Assembly: GCA_964436045.1 (NCBI GenBank)
Contig: CAYTBN010000031.1
Location: 20,108-84,107 of the forward strand
Origin: CAYTBN01 sp964436045
GTDB taxonomy: Bacteria; Myxococcota_A; UBA796; UBA9615; CAYRNR01
Direction: 5' to 3'
Length of the DNA: 64,000 nt
The notes beneath the pieces are model-generated. The model saw only the letters and a program-made list of their open reading frames with translations, had not been told where the DNA came from and made no database searches. How positions within the stretch are numbered: the first letter of the stretch is position 1; each line of letters opens with the position of its first letter. Both the position numbers and the translations under genes were made by a program. Of this stretch, positions 34,087-43,262 are shown piece by piece.

Positions 34087-36942
34087 CTAACACCCGTTCC
34101 CGGGATACACACCCGGATCCCGGTCGTCGCAGTCCCAGCCGTCGGCCGGGTAGTTGACCGCGTCGTAGTTGCCGGGCTGCCACCACTCGGGATAGCCGTC
34201 GAAGTCCATGTCGAAATCGCCGGCATCGGGACCGCCGTACGCGCCGATGTCCGACCGTGAGCCGTCCGGGTCGTACATGTTGTAGACCCCGGTGTCGTAC
34301 AGGCCGGACGCGCTGTCCAGGTGCAGGTCCCAGTCCAGCGGATCCCCGGCCGCGGTGCCGAGGAAGACCGGGTCGACCGAGATGTTGCCATTCAGTCCGG
34401 TGGGATCCGACCCGCCGCCGTAGTTGTCCGGGCTGTTGTCCCAGGCGTTGCAGTAGGTGAACTGGGCGGTGGCCCAGTGATAGACGCCGCCGCCCTCGAC
34501 GCTGGCCACGTTGCCGGCGGCGTTGAGGTTCTTGATGATCGGCGAGGTGTTGTACAGATAGATACCGCCGCCGGTCTCGGCCTCGTTGCCGACGGCGGTC
34601 AGGTTCAGCAGGTTCGGGTAGCTGAAGCCCTCCATGTACAGCCCACCCCCCTCGGCCAGGGCCGAGTTGCCCAGCAGGCTGACGTTGGTCAGTTCGGCGC
34701 CCGAGCCGTAGGAATAGATGCCGCCCCCCGCCAGGGCGATGTTGTCGGCGACCAGCACGTTGGTCAGCTCCGGTACGCCGCCGTACAGGTAGATCCCGCC
34801 ACCCTCCAGGTCCGCGTCGTTGTCGTCCACCAGCACGTTGAACAGCGCCGGGCTGCCTCCCTGTACTGCGATGGCGCCGCCCTGCCCCCCCGTGGCGCAG
34901 TCGGTGATCCAGAGATCGATCAGGGTCGGGCTCGAGGACGAGACCAGCACGCAGCCGCCCATCGTGCCGTCATACCCGCCGGTGACCGTGAACCCTTCGA
35001 GGATCGTCGAGGGCGTCTCGCCGCCCGAGAACACCACGACCCGCCCCACGTCGCCGCCGTCGATGATCGTCTCGTCCGGCCCCCCCACGCCGTACAGGTG
35101 GATCTCCTTGCCGCCGAAGTCGAGGCTCTCCTCGTACACCCCCGCCGCCACGCAGATCACGTCCCCGTCCGCGGCGCCGTCGATGGCGGCCTGGAGCGTG
35201 GGGTACTCGCCGGGCACCGAGCCCACCCCCGGGGCACCCGGATAGATGGTCGGGTCGTCGTCGTCGCAGTCACCCTCGCACTGGTAGGCACCGTCGCCGT
35301 CCCCGTCCACCTCGTCGGCCAGCAGCGAGCCGTCGCAGTCGTTGTCCGCCCCGTCGCAGATCTCGGGCGCGCCCTGGTAGACGTCCGGATTCGAGTCGTC
35401 GCAGTCCTGGTCGTTGTCGGCGAAGTTGGCGGGCTGGTCGCAGGTCACCACCGAGACGCTCTGTGTGCCGTACAGGTCCCCGTCCAGATCCTCGTACCAG
35501 GTGCCCGCATCGACCGCGTCGTCCTCGTCGATGTCGCCGTCGCAGTCGTCGTCGTGTCCGTCGCAGTACTCGTCGGCGCCCGGGTAGATGGAGTCATCAC
35601 CGTCGTCGCAGTCGCTGCACTCGCCGATGCCGTCGCCGTCCCCGTCGGGATCGTCGTCGGTGGACCCGTCACAGTCGTTGTTCGCGCCGTCGCAGAGGAT
35701 CTCCGGCAGTCCGGGGTTGACCAGCGGGTTGCTGTCGTCGCAATCCACGCATTCCGGGTACAGGTCCCCGTCTCCGTCGGGTTGGTCGTCGGTCACCGGG
35801 GTGCAGTCGTTGTCGATGCCGTCACAGATGACCTCGGCCGCGCCGGGGAACACCGCCGGATCGCCGTCGTCGCAGTCGGCACAGGCGTCGAAGCCGTCTC
35901 CATCGGCGTCGGGCATGTCCACGGTGGCCGGATCGCAGTCGTTGTCCACGCCGTCACAGTGGGTCTCGCCAGCGCCCGGGTTGATGGCCGGATCGGCGTC
36001 GTTGCAGTCGTCGCAGGCGGAGAATCCGTCTCCGTCGGCGTCCGGCTCGTCGATGGTCGCCGGGTCGCAGTCGTTGTCGACCGCGTCACAGACCAGCTCG
36101 GGGGCACCCGGGTAGGTGGTGGGCTCGCCATCGTCGCAATCGGGCTGCCCAGCGGGGCCCCCGCACACCATGTGGCCGTCGCCGTCCAGGTCGTCCTCGT
36201 CAGCCGGGATGCTGCCGTCGCAGTCGTTGTCCTGGCCGTCGCACTGCTCGTCGGCGCCGGGGTAGCTCGTCGGGTCGTTGTCGTTGCAGTCCGAGCACGA
36301 GTCGTGGCCGTCGAAGTCGGAGTCGTCCAGGTCGGGGGAGAGGGCGTCACAGTCGTTGTCGACACCGTCGCAGGGCACTTCGATGGCGCCTGGATGGATG
36401 GCCGCGTCCGCGTCGTCGCAGTCCACACAGGATCCGTACCAGTCCCCGTCGCCGTCCGGGTTGTCCAGGGTGGTGGCGTCGCAGTCGTCGTCCACCCCGT
36501 TGCAGGCCGTCTCTTCGGCCGCCGGGATCGCGGGATCCGCGTCGTCGCAGTCCCCGCCGCAGACCATCAGCCCGTCCCCGTCGCCGTCGGCCTCGTCCTC
36601 GCCCGGGCTGCCGTCGCAGTCGTCGTCGACACCGTTGCACTGCTCGTACGCCCCGGGGTGGATCGCGGGATCCGTGTCGTCACAGTCCCCGTCGTCCGGG
36701 CTCCAGCCGTCCCCGTCCTCGTCGACCTCCTCGGTGGCGTCGTCGTCTCCGGTGGTGTCGTCGTCTCCGGTGTCGTCGTCTCCGGTGTCGTCGTCTCCGG
36801 TGTCGTCGTCTCCGGTGTCGTCATCCCCGGTGTCGTCGTCGCCCGTGGCGTCGTCGTCCCCGGCGGTGTCGTCGTCGTCGGTGGGGCACCCGCCCATCAC
36901 GAGGGCGAGACCCAGCAGAACCAGCAGTTTGCGCGATGACAT
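34087..36942 (-). CDS. Large MopE-repeat and beta-helix lipoprotein
   Basis: ATG 36942 gives 951 residues. Lipobox ALVMGGC, then a repeated DDDTG stalk (to about residue 75). About twelve MopE-type units (consensus DGDGD...C.DCDD..P.I.PGA.E.CDG.DNDCDG) follow to about residue 555. Then a right-handed beta-helix: PTLQAAIDGAADGDVICVAA, FTVTGGYDGTMGGCVLVSSS and repeated GGGIYLY/GGGIYSYG coils. The end is an alpha-poor tail (PDAGDFDMDFDGYPEWWQPG). Surface-exposed, calcium- or metal-binding adhesin- or enzyme-like; no catalytic residues could be named. Divergent from the TetR gene. Confidence 0.88.
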   Translation of the reverse strand: MSSRKLLVLLGLALVMGGCPTDDDDTAGDDDATGDDDTGDDDTGDDDTGDDDTGDDDTGDDDTTGDDDATEEVDEDGDGWSPDDGDCDDTDPAIHPGAYEQCNGVDDDCDGSPGEDEADGDGDGLMVCGGDCDDADPAIPAAEETACNGVDDDCDATTLDNPDGDGDWYGSCVDCDDADAAIHPGAIEVPCDGVDNDCDALSPDLDDSDFDGHDSCSDCNDNDPTSYPGADEQCDGQDNDCDGSIPADEDDLDGDGHMVCGGPAGQPDCDDGEPTTYPGAPELVCDAVDNDCDPATIDEPDADGDGFSACDDCNDADPAINPGAGETHCDGVDNDCDPATVDMPDADGDGFDACADCDDGDPAVFPGAAEVICDGIDNDCTPVTDDQPDGDGDLYPECVDCDDSNPLVNPGLPEILCDGANNDCDGSTDDDPDGDGDGIGECSDCDDGDDSIYPGADEYCDGHDDDCDGDIDEDDAVDAGTWYEDLDGDLYGTQSVSVVTCDQPANFADNDQDCDDSNPDVYQGAPEICDGADNDCDGSLLADEVDGDGDGAYQCEGDCDDDDPTIYPGAPGVGSVPGEYPTLQAAIDGAADGDVICVAAGVYEESLDFGGKEIHLYGVGGPDETIIDGGDVGRVVVFSGGETPSTILEGFTVTGGYDGTMGGCVLVSSSSPTLIDLWITDCATGGQGGAIAVQGGSPALFNVLVDDNDADLEGGGIYLYGGVPELTNVLVADNIALAGGGIYSYGSGAELTNVSLLGNSALAEGGGLYMEGFSYPNLLNLTAVGNEAETGGGIYLYNTSPIIKNLNAAGNVASVEGGGVYHWATAQFTYCNAWDNSPDNYGGGSDPTGLNGNISVDPVFLGTAAGDPLDWDLHLDSASGLYDTGVYNMYDPDGSRSDIGAYGGPDAGDFDMDFDGYPEWWQPGNYDAVNYPADGWDCDDRDPGVYPGNGC

Positions 36943-37022
36943 GGACCGGAACCTCCGCGTCCCCCGTCGTCTCCCCCGGACCGTAGAAAGGAAGGATAGC
37001 AGACGATCGGCGATCCACAGAC

Positions 37023-37050
37023 TTGCCACCGGGGAAACGAGGCGTATATT
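37023..37050 (+). promoter_or_regulatory. Sigma-70-like promoter of the TetR/exporter operon
   Basis: TTGCCA at 37023-37028 and TATATT at 37045-37050, 16 bp apart, about 50 bp before the TetR GTG. It stands out as the AT-richest patch in this intergenic region. Read by eye; not tested against a matrix. Confidence 0.5.
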
Positions 37051-37081
37051 AGGAAACGTATTTAACCACCTTGAGTTTCCT
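37051..37081. promoter_or_regulatory. Inverted repeat, possible TetR operator
   Basis: AGGAAAC at 37051-37057 and GTTTCCT at 37075-37081 are perfect inverted repeats with a 17-bp spacer, directly after the -10 hexamer. Binding there by the TetR protein would block the operon including its own gene. The position fits autoregulation, but no binding is shown. Confidence 0.45.
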
Positions 37082-37098
37082 GGGTATCCGGAGGGGCC

Positions 37099-37734
37099 GT
37101 GGCCGAGACAGATATCCCGATTGCCGCCGGCTGGGAGGGGACGCCAACGCAGGAGCGGATCCTCGCCCGCGCCGCGGAGCCGTTCCACCAGTTCGGATTC
37201 AAGCGGGTGACGATGGACGACATCGCGCACCAGCTGGGCATGAGCAAGAAGACCCTCTACCAGCACATCCCGGGCAAGGACGCGCTGGTGGAGGCCTTCA
37301 TCGAGAGGCTGGCGGGGCAGGCCCTCGGCGCGGTCCGCGAGCTGTTCAGCGGCGAGGGGGACATCGTCGAGATGACGAGCACGGTGATCCCCCTCATCCA
37401 CGCCCGGTTGCAGTCGGTGTCTCCGGTGATGATGGCCGACCTGCAGCGCCACTGGCCCCACCTGTGGGACCGGATCAACGAGCGCCGGATGGCCGTGCTG
37501 AACCTGTATCTGGGGCACCTCGAGGAGGCCAAGGCCCAGGGGCTGCTCCGCGAGGAGGTCAATCCCAAGGTGATGGTCCGGGTGATCCAGACCGTGGTCC
37601 AGGAGGTCGCGAATCCGAAGACGATCCTGGACCTCGAGGTTCCGGTGGGGGACGTGTTGCAGACCTTCATGACGATCATGATGCGCGGGGCGCTATCCGA
37701 CCACGCCCAGCGCAGGTTCGAGGAGGGCCCGTGA
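37099..37734 (+). CDS. TetR-family transcriptional regulator
   Basis: Starts at GTG 37099 (preceded by GGAGG); 211 residues. The N-terminal HTH is clear: TQERILARAAEPFHQFGFKR, VTMDDIAHQLGMSKKTLYQH, then IPGKDALVEAFIERLAG. The C-terminal ligand domain is all helical and unassigned. Its TGA overlaps the ATG of the membrane-fusion protein (TGATG). Likely represses the exporter operon until an inducer, perhaps the exported compound, is bound. Confidence 0.93.
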   Translation: MAETDIPIAAGWEGTPTQERILARAAEPFHQFGFKRVTMDDIAHQLGMSKKTLYQHIPGKDALVEAFIERLAGQALGAVRELFSGEGDIVEMTSTVIPLIHARLQSVSPVMMADLQRHWPHLWDRINERRMAVLNLYLGHLEEAKAQGLLREEVNPKVMVRVIQTVVQEVANPKTILDLEVPVGDVLQTFMTIMMRGALSDHAQRRFEEGP

Positions 37735-38714
37735 TGCGACGACGTGACATCGGTCTGGGGCTGTTCACGCTGATCACCCTGGCGGCGAGCGGTTGTCCGG
37801 CGGACGGCGATGGCCCGCTGGACGTGAGCGGCAGCATCGAGGCGGACGAGGTCCGCGTCTCGACGACCGTCGGCGGCCAGGTGGCCGACGTGCTGGCCAC
37901 CGAGGGACAGGTGGTGGCCGAGGGCGACGCGTTGATGCGCTTCGACACCGCGGATATCGAGCTGCAGGCGGATCAGGCGCGGGCGGCGGTGCGGATGGCC
38001 GAGGCGCAGCTGGCCCTGGCCCACGCGGGTGCTCGGCCCGAGGACATCGCAGCCGCGCGGGAGCTGGTCAAGCAGGCCGAGGCCGGCGAGTCGATGGCCA
38101 GCGCCGATCTGGAGCGGGTCGGCGAGCTGGAGGCCGAGGGGGCAGTGACCGGCAAGCAGGCCGACGACGCCCGCACCGGCCACGAGGTGGCGGTGTCGCG
38201 CACCCGGGCGGCCAAGCAGCAGTACAACAAGGCGCTGAAGGGCGCCCGCCCCGAGGAGCTGGAGATGGCCGAGGCCGGTGTCGCCCAGACCGAGGCGGTG
38301 CTGGCGCTGGCGGAGAAGAAGCTGGCGGACTGCGAGGTGACCGCGCCCCTGTCGGGGACCGTGATCCACCGGCTGGTGGAGCCGGGCGAGGTCAGCGGTC
38401 CGGGGGCGACACTGTTCGTGATCCAGGATCTGAGCACGGTGCGGCTGACGGTCTTCGTGCCGGAGACCGACATCGGCTCGGTCCGGCTCGGTGACCCGGT
38501 CCAGGTGTTCATCGACTCCCACCCGGGTCAGCCCTTCCCGGGGGTGGTGTCGCGCATCCGCGACCAGGCGGAGTTCACGCCCAAGAACGTCCAGACTAAG
38601 GACGAACGGGTCAAGCTGGTGTTCGGCGTCGAGGTGGAGCTGGCCAACCCGGACGGCTATCTCAAGCCGGGCCTGCCCGCGGATGCGGTCATCGGCTCGG
38701 TGGTGGCTGGATGA
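37734..38714 (+). CDS. HlyD/YbhG-type membrane-fusion lipoprotein of the exporter
   Basis: 326 residues. The N-terminus has a lipobox (ITLAASGC, then PADGDG). Biotinyl-lipoyl halves (VSTTVGGQVADVLATEGQVV and LADCEVTAPLSGTVIHRLVE) flank a long alpha-hairpin (QADQARAAVRMAEAQLALAH ... ARPEELEMAEAGVAQTEAVL). A C-terminal beta-barrel ends with KPGLPADAVIGSVVAG. Bridges the inner-membrane ABC transporter to TolC in a tripartite exporter like YbhGFSR. Being a lipoprotein replaces the usual membrane helix anchor. Overlaps both neighbours by 1-4 bp. Confidence 0.92.
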   Translation: MRRRDIGLGLFTLITLAASGCPADGDGPLDVSGSIEADEVRVSTTVGGQVADVLATEGQVVAEGDALMRFDTADIELQADQARAAVRMAEAQLALAHAGARPEDIAAARELVKQAEAGESMASADLERVGELEAEGAVTGKQADDARTGHEVAVSRTRAAKQQYNKALKGARPEELEMAEAGVAQTEAVLALAEKKLADCEVTAPLSGTVIHRLVEPGEVSGPGATLFVIQDLSTVRLTVFVPETDIGSVRLGDPVQVFIDSHPGQPFPGVVSRIRDQAEFTPKNVQTKDERVKLVFGVEVELANPDGYLKPGLPADAVIGSVVAG

Positions 38715-39769
38715 ACGGGGATCCCCATACCTCGGGTGCCACGGTCGGCTTGTCCGGCCGTGTCGTCCGAGGCAGCACGGCCGGGCAAGCCGACCGTGGC
38801 ACCCCCGTGGTCGACCTGCGCGGGCTGGTCCACCGCTACCGGAAGGACCTGCCGGTGGCGTTGGACGGCATCGATCTGCAGGTGATGCCCGGCGAGGCCT
38901 TCGGGCTGGTGGGTCCGGACGGGGCCGGCAAGACCACGCTGATGCGACTGCTGTGCGGCCTGCTGAAACCCAGCGCGGGAGATCTGCGGGTGTTCGACGA
39001 GGCGCTGCCGGCGGGCATCGACCGGATCAAACCCCGCATCGGCTACGTGTCCCAGCGCTTCTCGCTGTACGGCGACCTGACGATCCAGGAGAACCTGGAC
39101 TTCTTCGCCGACATCCACGGCGTGCGCGGCAAGGTGGCCAAGGAGCGCAAGGAGGCGCTGCTGGCCTTCACCCGGCTGACCCCCTTCCGCAAGCGGCTGG
39201 CAGACCGGCTGTCCGGCGGGATGCGCCAGAAGCTGTCGCTGATCTGCACCCTGGTCCACGAGCCCGAGCTGCTGCTGCTGGACGAACCGACCACCGGGGT
39301 CGATCCCATCACCCGCCGGGACTTCTGGTCGATCCTCTCGACCCTGCTGGAGCAGGGGCTGACCATCGTGATGAGCACGCCCTACCTGGACGAGGCCGAG
39401 CGCTGCGGCCGGGTGGCGCTGGTCGACCGGGGCCGGGTGTTGGCGTCCGGCACCCCCGACCAGCTGCGGCGGGGGTCGACGCTGCGGGTGCTGGAGGTGG
39501 TCTGCAGCCCCGTACGGGATGCGGCCGACAGCCTGGCCGGCGCCCCCGGCGTGGCGGACGTGCACTCCTTCGGGGACCGTCTGCACGTGTTGCTGGGCGG
39601 GGACTCTCCGGCGGCGGACCAGGCCGAGATCCTGGCCGGGCGGCTCCGTGGCCAGGGGATCGAAGTACGGGCAGCGCGGCCGGTGACCGCGGGGCTGGAG
39701 GACGTCTTCATCCAGCTCGTGCAGCAGGGGCGGGACGCGGCCGGTCCGGCGCCGGGGGGTGCACCGTGA
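38711..39769 (+). CDS. ABC exporter ATPase 1
   Basis: 352 residues. Walker A GPDGAGKTTLMRL (Asp replaces the usual Asn), Q-loop VSQRFSLY, signature LSGGMRQKLSL, Walker B ELLLLDEPTTGVDPITRR. It ends with a regulatory region (VTAGLEDVFIQLVQQ) shared with the partner ATPase. The first 33 residues before VVDLRGLVHRYRKDL are encoded by a palindromic element (38734-38804), so the ancestral start may be GTG 38807. With the second ATPase and two ABC-2 permeases it forms the export motor. Confidence 0.92.
   Translation: MNGDPHTSGATVGLSGRVVRGSTAGQADRGTPVVDLRGLVHRYRKDLPVALDGIDLQVMPGEAFGLVGPDGAGKTTLMRLLCGLLKPSAGDLRVFDEALPAGIDRIKPRIGYVSQRFSLYGDLTIQENLDFFADIHGVRGKVAKERKEALLAFTRLTPFRKRLADRLSGGMRQKLSLICTLVHEPELLLLDEPTTGVDPITRRDFWSILSTLLEQGLTIVMSTPYLDEAERCGRVALVDRGRVLASGTPDQLRRGSTLRVLEVVCSPVRDAADSLAGAPGVADVHSFGDRLHVLLGGDSPAADQAEILAGRLRGQGIEVRAARPVTAGLEDVFIQLVQQGRDAAGPAPGGAP
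38734..38804. repeat. 71-nt palindromic (REP-like) element inside the ABC ATPase start
   Basis: Arms of 29 nt, starting GGGTGCCACGGTCGGCTTG and ending CAAGCCGACCGTGGCACCC, pair fully except for one G.T wobble, with a 13-nt loop (38763-38775). It lies in frame, adding a 24-residue tract read through as GATVGLSGRVVRGSTAGQAD and RGTP. A protein-coding repeat insertion of this kind is a known behaviour of REP elements. No second copy was found in this window. Confidence 0.85.
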
Positions 39770-40701
39770 ACGACGTGACCGTGGCTGCCTGGAACCTGAC
39801 CCGCCGCTTCGGCGACTTCGTGGCCGTCGACGACGTGTCGCTGGAGGTGCGCGCAGGTGAGATCTACGGCTTCCTCGGCTCCAACGGGGCGGGCAAGTCC
39901 ACCACGATCCGGATGCTTTGCGGCCTGCTGAAGCCCAGCGCCGGGCGGGCCGAGGTGGCGGGCTTCGACGTGGGCCGCAAGCCGGAGCAGGTCAAGCGCC
40001 GCATCGGCTACATGTCCCAGAAGTTCTCCCTGTACCTGGACCTGTCGGTGGTCGAGAACCTGCGCTTCTTCGGCGGGGTCTACGGCCTGCGCCCGGCCCT
40101 GCTCAAGGCGCGGGTCGAGTGGGCCCTGGAGATCGCCGAACTGGCGGGCAACGAGACCCGGCTGGCCGCCGAGCTGTCCGGGGGCTTCCGCCAGCGGCTG
40201 GCGTTGGCCTGTTCCCTGCTGCACGAGCCCCCCGTGGTCTTCCTGGACGAACCCACGGGGGGGGTCGATCCGGTGGCGCGCCGCCGCTTCTGGGATCAGA
40301 TCTACACCCTGTCGGCGGCCGGCAAGACCGTGTTCGTCACCACCCACTTCATGGACGAGGCCGAGCACTGCCACCGGATCGCGCTGATGGATGCGGGCCG
40401 GGTGGTGGCCGCGGGCAGCCCTGGCGATCTCAAGCAGGGGCTGGGTGATCTGCTCCACCTGGAGGTTGCTTGCCACCCCGCGGCGCGGGCCCTCGAGGTG
40501 CTACGCGCCCAGCCGTTCGTCCAGGGAATCTCCATCTTCGGTACCTCGGTCCACGTCAGCACGCCCGACCGCGAGGGTGGCGAGACCCACGTCCGCCGCG
40601 CGCTGGCCGCTGCCGGGGTCCAGGTGGACCGCATATCCCCGATCCTTCCGTCTCTGGAGGACGTCTTCCTCCACGTACTGGGCAAGGAGGTCGCCAGATG
40701 A
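39766..40701 (+). CDS. ABC exporter ATPase 2
   Basis: Starts at GTG 39766, overlapping the previous stop (GTGA); 311 residues. Walker A GSNGAGKSTTIRMLCG, Q-loop MSQKFSLY, signature ELSGGFRQRLALA, Walker B PPVVFLDEPTGGVDP, H-loop VFVTTHFMDEAEH. A C-terminal segment (LEDVFLHVLGKEVAR) parallels ATPase 1, so the two arose by duplication. Cytoplasmic face of the inner membrane. Confidence 0.93.
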   Translation: MNDVTVAAWNLTRRFGDFVAVDDVSLEVRAGEIYGFLGSNGAGKSTTIRMLCGLLKPSAGRAEVAGFDVGRKPEQVKRRIGYMSQKFSLYLDLSVVENLRFFGGVYGLRPALLKARVEWALEIAELAGNETRLAAELSGGFRQRLALACSLLHEPPVVFLDEPTGGVDPVARRRFWDQIYTLSAAGKTVFVTTHFMDEAEHCHRIALMDAGRVVAAGSPGDLKQGLGDLLHLEVACHPAARALEVLRAQPFVQGISIFGTSVHVSTPDREGGETHVRRALAAAGVQVDRISPILPSLEDVFLHVLGKEVAR

Positions 40702-42089
40702 CATCCCGTCGTTTCCCGCTGGCACTGCTGCCGCTGATCCTGCTGCTGTCGCCCGGGTCCGCCAGCGCGCGGACCTACACCCTGAGCGAGGCGGTGGGTG
40801 ATGCCCTGCGGCAGAGCGACGCGGTGGTCGTGGCCGAGGCCAAGACCGACATGGAGCGCGCCAAGGCCGACGAGGCACTGCTGATGTTCTTTCCGCGGGT
40901 CGGCCTGACCGGAGGCTGGGCCCACCTGGATTCGGTGCCGTACGTGGAGCAGACAGTCGACTTTGCCGAGTGGCTGCCCGCAGACCTGACCGAAAACCCC
41001 TTGTTCGGCGACATGTTCGCCGACATGGAGCCCGTCACCCTGCAGCTGGAGTTCGGCCGGCAGGACATGTTCCAGTTCCAGCTGCAGGCGGAGCAGATCC
41101 TCTTCGCCGGTACCGGGCTCCACCGGCAGCGGGCGATGGCGATGGCCCAGCTGCGCTCGGCGCGGGAAGAGGAGCGGACGACCGAGCACGAGGTCGTCCA
41201 CCAGGCCGAGGAGCTGTTCTGGAAGCTGGCCCTGGCTCGCCAGGCCCGGCAGGTCACCGAGGAGGCCATCGAGACCGCGGGTACCCACGTGGAGCTGCTC
41301 GAGGCCTTCGTCGAGGTGGGGCTGGCGTCGGACGCCGACCTGATGGCGGCCCGGGTCCAGCTGGCCTCGTTGCGGCTCAACGCGCTGCAGGCGCGCCAGG
41401 GGGTCGATCTGGCCGAAGCCGCCTTCCGGATGGTCGTGCACGTGCCCGATGGCGAGTCCATCGAGCTGGACGTGGAAGGAGGCCATCTACCCCTGGGCGT
41501 GGACGTGGAGGCCCGGGCGCTGACCGAGCTGGCCCGGGACTCGCGCCCGGAGATGAGGGTCCTGGGCGAGCAGATGACGTCGGTCCGCCATGCGGCAGGG
41601 GCGTCCTGGGCCAGCTGGCTACCAGCGCTGGCGCTGCAGGGCAACGTCCACCTGAAGAACCCCGACCGCGCCAACGAGCCCAACTTCTACTGGTCCGCCG
41701 ACATCACCGTGGGAATGCAGTGGCAGCTGTGGGATCGGGGCGCCGCCCTGTCCCGCAACCGCCAGGCCAAGGCCGGCATGCGTCAGATCGAGGCCTATCG
41801 CCGCCAGCTGCGAGACGGCATCAAGCTGGAGATCGACATCGCCCTGGCCGCGTACCGCGAGGCGGACGAGCAACGCGTCGTCGCGGGCGAGGTGGTCGGT
41901 CTGGCCGAGGAGAGCCTGCGGCTGGCCAAGCTCAACTTCGGCGAGGGAGTCGCCCGCAACGTGGACGTCCTCGAAGCCCAGACGGTCCTGTCCAAGGCTC
42001 GCCTGGACTCCCTCAGCGCCGAGACGAACTACCGGATCGCCGTCGCCGGCCTGCGCAAGGCAACGGGTCTCGACGTGGAAGGGATCTAG
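40698..42089 (+). CDS. TolC-family outer-membrane efflux protein
   Basis: 463 residues with a cleaved signal (LLPLILLLSPGSASA). Two related halves of long helices typical of TolC: YTLSEAVGDALRQSDAVVVA at the start, VSLEED-like turns, and AEESLRLAKLNFGEGVARNV and DVLEAQTVLSKARLDSLSAE near the end. Contains an inserted segment (about residues 75-120) rich in acidic residues. Overlaps the ATPase gene by 4 bp. Forms the outer-membrane channel of the exporter. Confidence 0.9.
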   Translation: MTSRRFPLALLPLILLLSPGSASARTYTLSEAVGDALRQSDAVVVAEAKTDMERAKADEALLMFFPRVGLTGGWAHLDSVPYVEQTVDFAEWLPADLTENPLFGDMFADMEPVTLQLEFGRQDMFQFQLQAEQILFAGTGLHRQRAMAMAQLRSAREEERTTEHEVVHQAEELFWKLALARQARQVTEEAIETAGTHVELLEAFVEVGLASDADLMAARVQLASLRLNALQARQGVDLAEAAFRMVVHVPDGESIELDVEGGHLPLGVDVEARALTELARDSRPEMRVLGEQMTSVRHAAGASWASWLPALALQGNVHLKNPDRANEPNFYWSADITVGMQWQLWDRGAALSRNRQAKAGMRQIEAYRRQLRDGIKLEIDIALAAYREADEQRVVAGEVVGLAEESLRLAKLNFGEGVARNVDVLEAQTVLSKARLDSLSAETNYRIAVAGLRKATGLDVEGI

Positions 42090-42097
42090 GAGCTCCG

Positions 42098-43231
42098 ATG
42101 CACCCCGTCCGCCTGCTCGCCATCGCGCGCAAGGAGTTCCGGCAGTTGCTGCGGGACTGGCGGACGCTGTTCATCCTGGTGGCGTTGCCGGCGTTGCTGC
42201 TGCTGATCTTCGGGTACGCGCTGAGCTTCGATGTACGGAACGTGCCGCTGGCGGTGCTGGACCGGGACCTGACCCCCCAGAGCCGGGAGCTGGTGCGGGC
42301 GATGCTGGGCTCCGAGTCCTTCGCCGGCGTCGGCGTGCTGCGTAGCGAGGAGCAGGCGAGCGCCTTCCTGGACGGCGGGCGGGCCGACGCCGTGCTGGTG
42401 ATCCCACGGGGATTCGGCCGCAACGTGCTGTCCGGGGAGCGGGCGGTGGTCCAGGCGCTGGTGGACGGTTCCAACTCGCAGCAGGCCGCCACCACCCTGG
42501 GGTATCTCAACGCCCACTTCACCACCCACGCGGTCGCCGTCGTCCAGACCGAGGCCGAGCGGCTCGGCTTCCGGATCCCGGATCCGCCGATCAACGCCAT
42601 CGCCCGCATCTGGTACAACCCCGAGCTCCGCTCCTCCATGTTCCTGGTGCCGGGACTGATGGGCTTCGTGTTGATGATCTCGGCGACCATCTCCACCGCC
42701 CTGGGGGTGGTCAAGGAGCGGGAGCGCAACACCATCGAGCAGCTGCTGGTCTCGCCCATCCGCGCCCCCGAGCTGATCCTGGGCAAGACCCTGCCCTACC
42801 TGCTGGTGTCGCTGATCGCCACCGTGCTGCTGGTGGCGACGGGCTGGATCCTGTTCGACGTGGCGGTGAAGGGCAGCCTGTGGCTGCTGGGGCTGTCGTG
42901 CCTGCTGTTCTGCCTGTGTGCCCTCGGCCAGGGATTGCTGATCTCCTCGGCGACCGACAGCCAGCAAGTGGCCTTCTTCCTGGCGGTGATGACCACCGTG
43001 CTGCCGACCTTCCTGCTGTCGGGCTTCGTGTTCCCGCTGGACAGCACGCCGGTCGCGGTCCAGGTGATCAGCCACGCCGTGCCCGGCCGCTACTTCCTGG
43101 ACGTGGCCCGGGCCGTGATCTTGCGGGGGGCAGACATCCAGGCGATCTGGCAGCCGCTGCTCTCCCTGTCCGCGTTCTCGGTGGTGATCCTGGCGCTGGC
43201 CTCGGTCCGCACCTCGAGGATCCACCTGTGA
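42098..43231 (+). CDS. ABC-2 type permease 1
   Basis: 377 residues of the YbhS/YbhR type. An N-terminal helix (TLFILVALPALLLLIFGYAL), a large periplasmic domain (LAVLDRDLTPQSRELVRAML ... VPLDGSN-like region) and five more helices (FLVPGLMGFVLMISATISTA onward). The conserved ERERNTIEQLLVSPIRAPEL and LSGFVFPLDSTP elements are clear. Works with permease 2 as the membrane path for an organic solute or lipid. Confidence 0.93.
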   Translation: MHPVRLLAIARKEFRQLLRDWRTLFILVALPALLLLIFGYALSFDVRNVPLAVLDRDLTPQSRELVRAMLGSESFAGVGVLRSEEQASAFLDGGRADAVLVIPRGFGRNVLSGERAVVQALVDGSNSQQAATTLGYLNAHFTTHAVAVVQTEAERLGFRIPDPPINAIARIWYNPELRSSMFLVPGLMGFVLMISATISTALGVVKERERNTIEQLLVSPIRAPELILGKTLPYLLVSLIATVLLVATGWILFDVAVKGSLWLLGLSCLLFCLCALGQGLLISSATDSQQVAFFLAVMTTVLPTFLLSGFVFPLDSTPVAVQVISHAVPGRYFLDVARAVILRGADIQAIWQPLLSLSAFSVVILALASVRTSRIHL

Positions 43232-43262
43232 GGTGCCCTGCGCCCCGGCGGGGGGACCGCCG

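Noticed and set aside
34321..36939. 872-codon plus-strand frame opposite the MopE/beta-helix gene
   Set aside because: Valine-rich reverse of the Asp-codon repeats; the minus-strand protein has a signal, lipobox and known domains.
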